A stretch of DNA of 64,000 nt from contig CAJZBQ010000018.1 in the NCBI GenBank assembly GCA_914767885.1, positions 744,001 through 808,000 of the forward strand, read 5' to 3'. Below are positions 12,401 to 21,994 of the stretch, one piece after another; the first letter of the stretch is position 1; every line of letters starts with the position of its first letter. The notes under the pieces are model-generated. The model was not told the DNA's origin, ran no database searches, and saw nothing but the letters and a program-made list of their open reading frames with translations. The translations under genes and the position numbers were made by a program. This DNA is from Blepharisma stoltei (Eukaryota > Ciliophora > Heterotrichea > Heterotrichida > Blepharismidae).

Positions 12401-12958
12401 CAACCTCTGGTAGCACGCTGGAAAAATTCCGGATTGGCCAAGCAAACGCCCTATGACCTTGCTATGCTATCCCTTTTCAGCTTCCACGTTTCATCCTCTT
12501 CAGGGTAAAACCTCGCCCTGGATGTGAGCCTGCTAGCCCGACATTACCAAGAAACAACTGACCAGATACACATATCAAAACGCTAATCTCCCTCCCACAA
12601 GTTCCCAGACTCTAATATGGCTACAGATGCTAAGAGGGCAGACTTCGCCACACCATTGTTTATCCATAGATTCTAACAGGCAATTGCAGTACTTTTGGCA
12701 AGTGCCGTTCTCAAGCCGCAGATTGTTGTGAGGGCCGTGCTGACTCAGTACTTCAAATCAGATAAGGGGGAAGTGGTGAAGGATATTACGTTGGAAGAAT
12801 TAAAGCAATTCTTTACAGATTTTGGGTGGCATTTTACGGATGAAGACGTTGAAGACTTCTTATGGGAAGCGAGGTTCTTGCTAGAAGATGTAGGATCGGC
12901 AAATATAGTGGAAATTGCTGGCTTCATAAGGAACAATGTTGAGTCTTTTCCGAAGTAA
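9473..12958 (+). CDS. Mlo-like multipass membrane protein with C-terminal EF-hand-like region, split by two inserts and one intron
   Basis: After removal of 633 bp (10838-11470), a 15-nt intron (12086-12100) and 540 bp (12129-12668) the frame is continuous, 765 residues. Start chosen at the ATG at 9473, which begins a signal peptide (MKKFIFLLLVLGSTFG), rather than 9428. An acidic lumenal segment precedes about seven hydrophobic spans. The segment after span 3 (FDLSEYLSRSLASLLEEIF) and the later block LFWFDRYGVPF followed by a membrane span resemble the Mlo family (plant seven-span proteins binding calmodulin). The C-terminal third (SISQLEDLLSLCG, and ITLEELKQFFTDFG) looks like degenerate EF-hand helices. 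Family assignment is by eye and moderate. Confidence 0.55.
10838..11470 (+). mobile_element. Retroposon-like insert in Mlo-like gene (long target duplication)
   Basis: A 633-bp segment bounded by near-identical 16-mers, AACTGGTGCTTCGTCA at 10838 and AACTGTTGCTTTATCA at 11471. It is GC-richer than its surroundings, begins just inside with ATATGGCG (compare AAAATGGCG heads at 15699, 35833, 45778 and 60642) and contains the core AAGGAGGAGACAGA shared with the 15.7-kb and 60.6-kb inserts. 633 is divisible by three, and collapsing the duplication joins FVNWCF to IKLHPLKLTF in frame. A TA-to-TA excision (10854 to 11499) would also keep the frame, so the exact junction is uncertain. Confidence 0.7.
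12086..12100 (+). other. 15-nt spliceosomal intron
   Basis: GTAAGTGCTATTTAG lies between codons for ECAP and DNTNEIKLSGF. Without splicing the frame hits TAG at once; with it the frame continues. The length and GT-AG ends match the tiny introns known from heterotrich ciliates. Confidence 0.85.
12129..12668. mobile_element. Retroposon-like insert 2 in Mlo-like gene
   Basis: 540 bp bounded by GATTCCAACAGGCA (12129) and GATTCTAACAGGCA (12669). GC-rich interior (12230-12650) with no open frame. Collapsing at the duplication joins GFQQA to IAVLLASAVL in frame. The right copy carries C to T, turning Gln (CAA) into TAA, so the right-hand copy of that codon must not be retained in the mRNA. A TA-to-TA excision from 12153 to 12690 also keeps the frame and avoids the stop. 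Confidence 0.65.
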
Positions 12959-13080
12959 TATATTAATTTTAATTCTGATTTACTGCATATCATTTAATGG
13001 AGAAAGCAGAATGTAATTTCTTGTTACTAAACTATATTTTAAATTTAACATTATAAGAATTAATTATATTAAGCCACTTA

Positions 13081-13455
13081 TTCCCCTTTAAACTGAAACA
13101 AAATTCTGTTTAAATTTAAAGTGGGGTTAACTTTTTTTTAAAAAACATTTTATATTAACAGATTTTAAAAATTTTTAAAATCTTAAAAAATTTAAATTGA
13201 GACAGTGCTTTGGATTTTAATTTATTTTTATGAAGAATAATTAAAAAATTATTCGATTCAGTATGAAAACTGCTTAATATGCATTGTAATTGCATTTTGC
13301 CTATTAAATTAGGTCAAAACTAATTTTATAAAAATTAGTATTTTCATCGTTAAATTTTCCTGTTGAAAAACAATTGTTGTTCAATTTATAGGGGGTCAAA
13401 GTATCCAAAACTGAAAATTTCCCCGATGTTTTTTGTTCCGATTTAAAGGGGGGAG
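13081..13455. mobile_element. Family-2 MITE at the stop codon of the PI3K gene
   Basis: 375 bp flanked by TTA at 13078-13080 and 13456-13458. Left end TTCCCCTTTAAACTGAAAC and right end GTTCCGATTTAAAGGGGGGAG are inverted. The interior, with CTATTAAATTAGGTCAAAAC and TAAAAATTAG, is shared with the copy at 37264-38167, and TTTATTTTTATGAAGAAT with the copy at 42777-43260. The right TTA is the complement of the PI3K TAA stop, so the element sits exactly at the end of the reading frame. Confidence 0.85.
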
Positions 13456-16400
13456 TTAGTGCTTAAAAGTATGAATAAGATTGTCAATTCTTCTGAAAGT
13501 ATTGTTGAGAGCGTTTTCAATTTCTTTAGTGAACTTATTATCAGCTTCCATTTCGGTAAGCTTCAAAGATAGCATTTCTCGCAAATAATTGATTTCATTC
13601 TTGCTTGGGAGCTCTAGAATTCCAGCAGAAATCATCATCAAGAACAGGTTAATAAGCCTCCTTCCATGCTTTCTTACAAGATTGTATGCTTTGCAGCAGT
13701 AATCCTTAAACAGCACAAACCCATCACTTTCTTTTCCACCCATAACATAGGCCATTTCTTCTGTCAGCACGAATTTACTCCTTTCTCTTTTAATACCGAA
13801 CTTTTGCTTAAAGTTTCCTAAAAAGTGACCGAAGTCTATGTGGAATAGGTGCCCAGTCTCAGTGAGCATGATATTGTCGTTATGCCTATCACCAATTCCA
13901 AGTATATAGGTAGCAACACAGTATCCAGCGCAGCTCCTTATGAAATTGTCAAATGATTTATCGTACTGGTCTTCTTTTGGGTTGTGCTCTTTGAGATACT
14001 CTTTCAAAGGTTGCTTTTTCAAGGCTCCTAAAGCGCCACCATATGATGTTTGGATGTCTGCTGTGGTTTTTGACTGTGGAACCACTTGGATGACGCCTGA
14101 TTTGTCTGCAGTTGCCACCACTCTATAAGGTTTCATACGAAGATCCAAGCCATTTTCAAGCCAAATCATATCCATCACCCTTATCATTTGCAAAGTAAGC
14201 ACGTCTTGTCTTAAGTCGTCTCCATTCTTAAAGATGATGGGGATGTCGCCTGAGTTCATCTCAGAGTTAATAAGAGTAAGCCAAAGCGGCATTTTTTTTG
14301 AGCTCATGACTTTACTTTTATCTATTTTTATTAAGCATTATACGATTTAGCTATGGCGCTTACGTGCATATTCCATTTTGGCACGTGAATGTCAGAAAGG
14401 GGAGTCTTCGCGTTTCAAAATGGAATTGGCAAATGAAACATATGTAGAAATTTTGCAGTGTGCAATATTCCTTTAGCTTCCATTGCAGAGTCAACAGGCT
14501 CAGTGAAATAATCGTCAATTCTGCTCATATTTTCTGATAAAAGCTTCCTTAAATATGCAATTCTTTCCGCATGAGTTTCTTTGTCTTTGATGGCAATGCT
14601 CATATAGCTGAATAATTCTATCATATTAACTTCTTTGAATAAATCTTCTCTATATGACCCACAAAGCATCAAAAATTGTTCTAATATAAGCCCAAGCCTT
14701 TCACAAAGAGCTTTCACATGTAATTGGCTCCGGAGCTCCCAAAAAAGCTCATGCCCTACAATGTAAGGGTTTTTTAAGGATCTTTCTATTAGAAGCTCAC
14801 CAAGAGGACTATAGTGCTGTGACTCAAAGCATAAGGCTTGTGCCAGCTGAGGCATATAAAGTGCTAAATCGTCGTCTGGGAGCTGAGCAATTCTTCGGCA
14901 TGCATAAAGTCTAACATTTTCATCAGGAAAATCTGCATTAAGAAGACTTAGTGCATCTTCTGGCTGCATCTGGCTCCAGTTTTCAAGCATCCTGTAAGCT
15001 TCTTTGACCTGCAGCGGCCGACTTCAGTTGACTGATTTCAAAAATAGTGGTAGAGCTAATGGAAGAGTTTTATAGTGGTCTCTACAAATAAAAAGTAGCC
15101 TTCTTTCTTCTTCAGTCAGCTCACTCAATGGGTCATGCAGCAGGACTTTTTCTAGGCTTGCAAGCTCTTCAATTTGTGGACGGGTTTCTAATAATTTCCC
15201 ATCCTCTTCCTCATGCCCGTCATCTCCAAGATATCCACTGATCCCTGCATTATTATTCATGCTAGTTTTCGTTCTTGTTTGGCGATTTTTTGCAGCTATT
15301 GTAGACCTATACGGCCTTGATAACCTCCTATACACCTTTTTCATATAATTATAGTCCTTTAGACTCCAGGTTACTTCTGAAGTAATGAATTTTTCGAATT
15401 GAACATAAATTCTTGCATATTCCAAATTATTTTTCAACATCACATTAGACGGTCTTGGACCAGTGATTTCGGTGCTTATCCCATGGTATTCTTCCATACA
15501 AGCTAGCCTGTCCTCCACCCTATAAAATGGTCAAATATTAAGCGCTATTAGCCCAGTCCTCATCACTCCTCGCTCATCAAAGAGCGTTTTTATCGCACAC
15601 CCCAGAAGAGCAGTTTCCCCACTATGCCCACAAACATATATAGCGCTTTCCCGACGATGGCGCGGAATGGCGCCATCCTCGGGAAAGCGCTATACATTAA
15701 AATGGCGACACTTTAGCCTGCACTCTTGGAGCAACAGTCCAAACTTATGGCTACGGCGAACTGGGATGGACTCTGAGTTAAGAATCAAGTGCAGCAAAAG
15801 AGATGTGTATCCAGGTAGGTTTTGGCTGCTTTCCTGTGGTTGGAAATGGAGGTGTTCATCAACTCCTTTTGGATTCGAGGACACATAAGCATTCCTATGA
15901 GAAGCTGGGGGGTTTCTGCCCAGGCCATAGAGAAGTAGTCTTTTTCCTGTAGCTGTTGAAGGAAGGCACTTCCATACCCGACGGACTCCAAGGAGTTGAT
16001 CCTTGGAATCAAGCTACTCCAATCGCCCGTAGCAGGGCCGCAGAAATCCATAAGTCGCCCACTCAACTGAAACTGCAAAGGCAAGGAGGAGACAGAAGGT
16101 ACGCAGTTGCACCAATTATTGGGGGGATAGACCCTATGGACTGGAGTAGAAAAGCGGATGAACCTCAATTGGAGGTCTTTGGTACTTAGTCACCAACATG
16201 GCTAGCATCTGTCTTTAATAACCTAGTCTAACCCCACTATGCCCAACAGTATATATATTGATCCCCAGCCTCGTTTCCTTCGGCAGCTCTGATATTTTGA
16301 TTTTCAAATCTACAAGTTGATAGAACCTTGAGTAGTACTGGAACGGATAAAATTTAATTTGCTTGTAGCATGAAGGTCTAAGAATTGAATCCCCATAAAG

Positions 16401-18202
16401 AAGCATTACTTCGAAGCTAAGTACATACGGAGTAAACGGAAGCCTAAATTGAGCTGAAAGATCTTGAGGAATATAGCAGGAAGGTCCATGATTTATGTGT
16501 GCAGATGAAGCCAAAGCTTGAAGTGCATTTCTTGACGACAGGCTGGTTCTTGAGCTTGACTTTTGTTTTCTGTTGAGGAGAGGAAGACTGGATTTCCTGA
16601 AATAGGAATTCGTGCTTCGGCTTCTTCCACGGTTGCTTTTGTCTTTTCCTTTTTCTTTGGCTTTTGGCATGATTACATATGCAGGAGTGTCTTCTCCGTT
16701 TTTGACAGCGTTTCCTCAGAAGGCTTCTGTGTATAAGTTATAGATCCCTTCAAGCCCACATATTTTGACCCGAAAAGGCCACTCACATTCTCCTGTGAAC
16801 ATTTCTTTATTTGACGCTACCCCTTTCATTAGTTTTTCTGTGATTTCAGTTCTTACTTGTGTTGGATTCATTTTATTTAAATGAAAAATTCTCGGCATAG
16901 ACAGGAAAGGCTTCTTCTGCACAAGCTTTTCAGGTTCATAAGGCAAAGGAGCTGGAGGATATCAAAACATAAGCGGATGCTTCCCGTGTTCTGCTTCCTC
17001 AGCGTAAGGTGGGAATTTGGATTCTCATTTTTTTGGGACTTCAGTTAGCGTTACACTGAGATACTCCAATCCTCTGGCTCCCCTCCATTTAATGAACATC
17101 ATTCATAATCGCTAAAAAAATTATTCTTCTTGGGCTATAATAGCAAAGGATCAAGCATTTATAAATATAAATCATACTTATATAAATCCCAATAAATAAA
17201 AAATATTTAATTATTTTCGAGCCCCAAATATCCCCAAAGAGTTCGATATTAAATGGGGAGAGTAAGAGCAATTCTAACTTGCCTGTACGCGAGCATTGGG
17301 TAGTTTCCAGTAAAGTATTCTCTTCTTCCTTTTACTTTAAAAGTAAGTTGATGCAGCTGGCTCTTTGGTCTTAGTTTTATACGATGGTTTTTGTATACAT
17401 GTCTTACCATATTTTTAATAACTTCATTCGAGCACGTAACCAAGCTCGCCTTCACCCTTACCGTTTTTTCTGCCTTACTAAAAATAAAATTGGTGGTTTC
17501 ATTATAAAGCCCTTCATCGTCTGAGTTTGGCGGAGAAAGCTCATCTTCATTGATATAATCGCCAATATCAACTAGTAGATTTATATCAGTGACATCTGCA
17601 AAGGCTGAGCTCAGCTCTCTACTTGTAAGGTTCCTTCTTACAACGCCTATTTTACAACGACTATTTTTTTGGCCTTTTTTTGCCTTTTTTTGGCCTGTTT
17701 TTTTTGACCATTTTTTAGGCTATTTTAATGGAAAAACTTTATATATAGCTTCTGTCAAAAACAAAAGACAAAATTGATTGAAAATCACCTCGAAATAGTT
17801 TATATGAAATCTTTTCTAAAGCAAATGAACAAAAAAGTCCAAAAATAATTTCCAAAAAAAAGACCAAAAAAATACGTAAAAAATAAGGCCAAAAAAAGTC
17901 ATTATGAAATATTCGTCGTTGAAGAGACGACTTGTAATATAAGCAGGGTATGGATACGCATCCTGCTGCAATAAATAATTTCATAGTGCCCTTCTCCTAT
18001 AATTTCAGCAGGCCTCTGACTCAAAAGTCCAGACTGAAATATCGAACCCTTTTAACGTCTCCAAGGTTTTTGCTTGGGCTTCGTAGCCTTCTTTGATGCT
18101 ATCTGAAATTCCATTTTCATATGTAACTTCGTGACTTTCAAGGTTGAGCCTATACACCAGCCTAGTCTGTGGGTCCACGCATATCAGAAATTTATGCTCC
18201 AT
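13456..18202 (-). CDS. Class I phosphoinositide 3-kinase catalytic subunit, split by four inserts
   Basis: Runs from ATG at 18202 to TAA at 13456. Removing inserts at 17628-17936, about 17078-17262, 15617-16231 and 14315-14370 leaves one frame of about 1,195 codons. Domain order: N-terminal adaptor-binding-like segment (ALWNYLLQQDAYPYPAYITSR), Ras-binding domain (KVKGRREYFTGNYPM), C2 domain (GHSGETALLGCAIKTLF), helical PIK domain (FLKSVNWSRPLQVKEAYRML, with TGA as Trp), and kinase domain with KVMSSKKMPLWL, GDDLRQD, catalytic loop GIGDRHNDNIM and activation start HIDFGHF. The basic activation loop KFGIKRER and the C-terminal IHTFKH tail favour class I (PtdIns(4,5)P2 kinase) over Vps34. It acts at the plasma membrane downstream of Ras or receptors. 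Divergent start codons of this gene and Elongin C are only 15 bp apart. Confidence 0.92.
14315..14370. other. Short TA-bounded IES candidate (56 bp) in PI3K
   Basis: TA at 14313-14314 and 14369-14370. Removing 56 bp joins VPKWN to KVMSSKKMPLWL, reproducing the invariant PI3K hinge, and takes out TAA and TAG codons. 683 minus 56 is divisible by three, as required by the flanking frames. No GT-AG solution of 15-16 nt was found here. Confidence 0.75.
15617..16231 (+). mobile_element. Retroposon-like insert in the PI3K C2 domain
   Basis: 615 bp bounded by CCCCACTATGCCCA (15617 and 16232). Contains a 52-bp hairpin element near its left end and then the head TACATTAAAATGGCGAC. It matches the insert at 60625-61137 over most of its length (for example GTGTATCC-GGTAGGTTTT, GGAGGAGACAGAAGGTAC, GGGATAGACCCT). 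Collapsing the duplication joins VGHSG to ETALLGCAIKTLF in frame. The duplication contains a TA in both copies, so TA-bounded excision is also possible. Confidence 0.8.
15641..15692. mobile_element. 52-bp perfect-hairpin element nested in the retroposon head
   Basis: TAGCGCTTTCCC at the left end pairs with GGGAAAGCGCTA at the right end, with a GATGGCGC/GGCGCCATC inner arm. Flanked by TA on both sides. The GATGGCGC arm and CCTCGGG link it to the fold-back elements at 5820 and 58124. It interrupts the retroposon head that is unbroken at 60636. Confidence 0.75.
17078..17262. mobile_element. Small family-2-like element in the PI3K Ras-binding domain
   Basis: Ends CTCCCCTCCATTTAATGAAC and GATATTAAATGGGGAGAG are inverted and resemble the family-2 TIR. 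Two excisions keep the frame: TA-to-TA (17090 to 17263, 173 bp) giving IALKWRGARGLEY, or tip-to-tip (185 bp) giving IALTRGLEY, which better matches the spacing of class I Ras-binding domains. A clean TNA duplication is not visible at the right tip, so the boundary is uncertain. Confidence 0.6.
17628..17936. other. TA-bounded IES candidate (309 bp) in the PI3K N-terminus
   Basis: ACTTGTAA occurs at both ends (17621 and 17930). Removing 309 bp between the two TA dinucleotides joins PAYITS to RELSSAFADV in frame and removes the AT-rich interior with TAG codons. The interior has runs of TTTTTTTGGCC-type sequence and a short inverted GTCGTTG/CAACGAC near the ends, but no match to the MITE families. 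Confidence 0.7.
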
Positions 18203-18217
18203 GTTTATAATTAAATT

Positions 18218-18556
18218 ATGGAAGAAGAGCTCTCACAAATCAGACTTGACGAGATAGTAAAAATCATCACTGGTGACGAGCAGGTGTTTTACATTGAAAA
18301 ATGCTATGCAGACATGTCGTATAATATGAAATGTGGGCTGAACTGTGTGAATATGGAGAGCATCAACAAAGAATTTAGGTTTCCCGATATCAGAGGTGAG
18401 GTCATGGAAAAAGTAATCCAGTATTTGCACTATAAGCTGAAGTACCAGCAGCTTTTGGACAGAGACGTAGTCAAAATGAACCAGGTCCCAAAGTTTGAGT
18501 TAGACCCAGAGCTTGCCTTGGACGTTTTAATAGCTGCTAACTATCTTCAATGTTAA
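18218..18556 (+). CDS. ELOC: Elongin C
   Basis: 112 residues, the usual Elongin C length. The BTB/Skp1-like fold signature is visible: FRFPDIRGEVMEKVIQYLHY, matching the helix that binds BC-box proteins, and the ending PELALDVLIAANYLQC, matching the family's PEIALELLMAANFLDC. Elongin C links BC-box substrate receptors to Cullin 2/5 ubiquitin ligases and also sits in the Elongin transcription factor. Divergently arranged with PI3K (15 bp between start codons); its stop is 20 bp upstream of the actin-like start. Confidence 0.92.
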   Translation: MEEELSQIRLDEIVKIITGDEQVFYIEKCYADMSYNMKCGLNCVNMESINKEFRFPDIRGEVMEKVIQYLHYKLKYQQLLDRDVVKMNQVPKFELDPELALDVLIAANYLQC

Positions 18557-18576
18557 GTAACTTAAAATAAGATAAA

Positions 18577-19773
18577 ATGGATGGGGAAGAGCAGGCAGTT
18601 ATAGTGCTTGATATCGGCACAGGCGTCAGCAAGTGTGGATTTGCTGGAGATGATGCCCCGCGCAGCATTTTCAGAACAAAAGTGGGGAGGCCTCGAGTTC
18701 CTGGGATCATGGTGGGGATGGATCTGAGAGATGCCTATGTTGGCGGCGATGTGATGGACAGACGAGGACTATTGAACTTGACTTATCCAATGCAAAAGCG
18801 GCAAATTGAAGATTGGGAAGATATGATTAAGGTCTGGCACCATGCCTTTTATAACGAGCTCAAGGTCGCACCTGAAGAGCACACAGTTCTTTTGTCTGAA
18901 TCTCCACTTAACCCTCCGAAAAAGAAAGAAAAAACGATGGAAATTATGTTTGAAGAGTTCACAGTGCCTTCATTTTATACAAGTGCAAGCGCTACTCTTG
19001 GTCTCTTCGCAGCTGGCACTACAATAGGATTAGTTGTGGACAGTGGAGAAGGCGGAACCCATACAGTCCCAGTCTACGAAGGGTACAGCTGTGTCCATGC
19101 AATAAATTCTCTTAAATTCGCAGGTGGGGAGTTAACAAGCACGTTAAGGGGTCTTTTAGACGAAAGAGGTTACTCTTTTACAACTTTGAAAGAAATTGAC
19201 GTGGTTAGAGACATTAAAGAGAAATTATGCGCGATTAAAGAAAATTACAGTAGCGCTGCTGAAAGCGAAGAAGTGGCAGGGGAAGACGTGCTTTATGAGC
19301 TTCCAGACTCGCATACAATTCTGATCAAAGATGAAAGATTTAGAGCGCCTGAAGGACTGTTTAACCCAGGGATGTTTGGAATTGAGGACGATGGGATTCA
19401 TCATAAGGTGTATCAGAGTGTGATGAAATGCGATCAGGACATCAGGAAAGAAATGTACGACAATATTTTGCTAGTTGGAGGCACAACGCTAATCAAAGGA
19501 CTTAAGGAAAGGCTAATTAAGGAACTTATACCTTTAGCTCCTGTGGGGACCAAACCAAAGATCGTGGATCCACCAGAGAGGGAGTATACAGTGTGGATTG
19601 GAGGCTCAATTTTAGCATCTTTGAGTAGCTTCCAAAGGATGTGTATCACAAAGCAACAATATGAAGAACAAGGTTCTAGGATTATTCATATGTACACTGA
19701 GCATAACAATAGCTTAGACTTCTCTATCTTCTCTATCAGGAATAAGGAGCTGGCTTTCCAATATTGTTGGTAA
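18577..19773 (+). CDS. Divergent actin
   Basis: 398 residues. Actin landmarks in order: VLDIGTGVSKCGFAGDDAPR (nucleotide phosphate loop), YVGGDVMDRRGLLNLTYP, WHHAFYNEL-type block with APEEHTVLLSE, VVDSGEGGTHTVPVYEGY (second phosphate loop), LLVGGTTLIKGLKERL and WIGGSILASLSSFQRM. The DNase loop differs (PGIMVGMDLRDAYVG) and the normal HRKCF end is replaced by an extension of about 25 residues, so this is a fast-evolving actin or actin-related protein rather than canonical cytoplasmic actin. No insert. Confidence 0.88.
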   Translation: MDGEEQAVIVLDIGTGVSKCGFAGDDAPRSIFRTKVGRPRVPGIMVGMDLRDAYVGGDVMDRRGLLNLTYPMQKRQIEDWEDMIKVWHHAFYNELKVAPEEHTVLLSESPLNPPKKKEKTMEIMFEEFTVPSFYTSASATLGLFAAGTTIGLVVDSGEGGTHTVPVYEGYSCVHAINSLKFAGGELTSTLRGLLDERGYSFTTLKEIDVVRDIKEKLCAIKENYSSAAESEEVAGEDVLYELPDSHTILIKDERFRAPEGLFNPGMFGIEDDGIHHKVYQSVMKCDQDIRKEMYDNILLVGGTTLIKGLKERLIKELIPLAPVGTKPKIVDPPEREYTVWIGGSILASLSSFQRMCITKQQYEEQGSRIIHMYTEHNNSLDFSIFSIRNKELAFQYCW

Positions 19774-19985
19774 AATATTTCACAAGCGGAAGAAGCTCAT
19801 CCTCAAGTTATTTTGTCCATTGGGAGTTTTTTGGGCTAATAAAACTCGTTCATTTAACTCCCTATACCCGTTATAAAAAATAAAAATGTCCAAGCTATAA
19901 CCATAGCTAAGTAATAAAATGCTAATTTAATCTAATTTCTGACTCTTGCTATATGTTTTTTGAATTTTTTTTGAATTCATAAATA

Positions 19986-21005
19986 ATGTCAACCCAAGAG
20001 AGCTCCTTGGAAAATAAAATAAAAGAAGTCCTGTCCCAGTATGCCTGCTATAACTGTGGAACACCTCTACACATTTCAGAGCACACTCCGTTGAGCACAT
20101 TTTCAAGAGAAATGTATAGACAAGATTCAAATACTTCATGTGTAGGCAATGAAGAATCTGCTGATAAACTTACCATGCAAGCTCCAGGATATCCTTTTAG
20201 AGCTTTTAAGTCTAATGAAGATCAGCTGCATATTGAAATGATTCGTCCAGGAGGGATGGCTGGAGACACAGGCAATGAAAGTTATCGTACTTCAATTGAC
20301 AGAAATGGAATAGGCAATATTGATGAAGGCTCAAACCAATATTATTCTCCACGGTCAGCTTATACCCCTAGCACCCCTAGCACTGGGATTCTAATCCCTT
20401 TAGGAAATGGCGAAACTGTAATTTCGCATGGAGATGGGATCAAAAAATTCAGAACCAATATAGAAAATAATCGTTGGCTAAACGAAATAAAGCCTCCTGG
20501 ATCTCCAAGTAAGGCTAGGAGTAAAATTTTACTCAAAAGTGCCACGCCTAGTGGCTTTCAAACAGCCCGAACACCAAGCACAGTGATAGTTCAAGTAAGA
20601 GAAAAAGATAAAAAGGCTCCTCAAACTGTAAGAAGTCTGAGCTCCCAAAAGCCAAGGAGAATTAAGGAGGTATCAAAAATGAATATCAGCTTAAAAGACC
20701 TTACCAAAATCGAGCCAAAATCAAGCTTCCGATCATCTCCACAGCCTTCTTCAAATAATTTATCTGTGAAAGCAAAAGTTCAGCAAATCAACCTAGTAGA
20801 AGAAATAAGAAAGAAAAAAGAAACTGAAGGACAGTCTAAAGGAAGCTCTTATAGTGGCAAAATCTCACAATTGATGATACAAAATAGCAGAGTACGGAAT
20901 CCTATATATCTGCAAGCTAAAATAGTGAAAACAGATAGTCAGATAAATATCTGAAGTGAAAAAAATTCTTTGTGTAGTACGCCAGTCGAGCAAATTAAGC
21001 AATAA
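19986..21005 (+). CDS. Unrecognised, largely disordered protein
   Basis: 339 residues when the TGA at 20952-20954 is read as Trp. Near the N-terminus is a Cys-x2-Cys pair (ACYNCGTPLHIS) that may bind zinc with later Cys/His residues. The rest is rich in Ser, Pro, Lys and Arg (STPSTPSTG-type runs, LKSATPSGFQTARTPST), typical of a disordered phosphoprotein, perhaps cytoskeletal. No family recognised. Confidence 0.6.
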
Positions 21006-21363
21006 AGAGTCCTGTAAATCTGAGTAGGTTCAAAAATAATAATCATTTTTGCATATAAAATTTAATTTGGTTTATAATGATAAATTAAATAAATTAGTAA
21101 AATATTGTTCAAGTTGTTTTTAGGATTTTTTCTAGAGATGGGTAATCTCAGTTTAATACAGATGTCTTTTAGCATAGCGTTACATTAAAAATTCGATCTC
21201 AATAATCATAATAACTGCTTATTTAGTGTTAAGAAAATTTAGGTTGAAATTGATGTATTTTTAAAATAGTTTAGCTCTTTTACTTATTATATAAAAATTT
21301 ACCATGTAAAAATATGTAAAATTGGTGAGCTTAAAGTTATACTATATATTTAATTATATAGAT
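21006..21363. other. AT-rich intergenic stretch
   Basis: No open frame, inverted terminal repeat or long duplication seen. Presumably the terminator region of the upstream gene and promoter of the small secreted protein. Confidence 0.35.
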
Positions 21364-21879
21364 ATGTTTCGTTCTTTTACGCTAGTGATAATTTTTGCTT
21401 TTCTCTCGTGCTCAGCAGTCACATTAGTATCATTTGAAAGTGTTGACATTGTAAGTGATGAGTCATGAACTGTTCAAGGCACAAATTATATGGGCAAAGC
21501 GGTTGAGGCATGGAATCATCCTCAATGAACTTCAATTTCTGGAGCAAAATGGATCTGGAAAAGCTTTTATGCTGAAGATCCGTGAAATGGAGAGACCTAT
21601 ATGTTCCAAAAGGAGTTCAGTATCAATGGGCTTCCTACTCAGTCTTCGCTCACAATTGCAGCTGACGATAGCTTTGCACTTATTCTTAATGGAAACTTAG
21701 TAGCATCTTCTCAAAACTGAAATGAAGGGCAGGCTCAAACTTTTAATGTGCAAGGCAAATTATTGCAAGGTAGAAATACTGTGCAAGTCGTTGTAAGCAA
21801 TTATGTTCGAGATGGGCATTCGCAGTTCAATACAGGTGGTCTTCTCTTTAAGCTAACTGTTACATGACTTAATATATAA
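21364..21879 (+). CDS. Small secreted beta-rich protein, visible only with TGA as Trp
   Basis: 171 residues with five TGA and three TGG Trp codons; under the standard code it falls apart into fragments. Begins with a clear signal peptide (MFRSFTLVIIFAFLSCSA). The mature part alternates hydrophobic and polar residues with a pattern like jelly-roll carbohydrate-binding or galactose-binding folds (AADDSFALILNGNLVASS, then LLQGRNTVQVVVSNY), the DDSFALYLNG-type motif being common in bacterial and protist extracellular beta-sandwiches. Function unknown; secreted or lumenal by inference. Confidence 0.7.
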
Positions 21880-21994
21880 AAGTTATGATCTTCAAGAAAT
21901 TTAATATCAAAAAAACATAAAATTGTCTATTTGTTTAAAGAAAAATACTTAAACTTTTATTTAAAAAAAAATACAAGCGTTTACAATAATCAAA

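Noticed and set aside
14310-14380. Spliceosomal intron in PI3K beginning GTAAGC
   Set aside because: No AG at 15-16 nt gives an open frame; the TA-to-TA 56-bp removal reproduces the conserved KVMSSKK block.
13456-18202. Class III PI3K (Vps34)
   Set aside because: The helical domain alone could suggest it, but a Ras-binding-like domain, the KRER activation loop and the C-terminal tail fit class I better.
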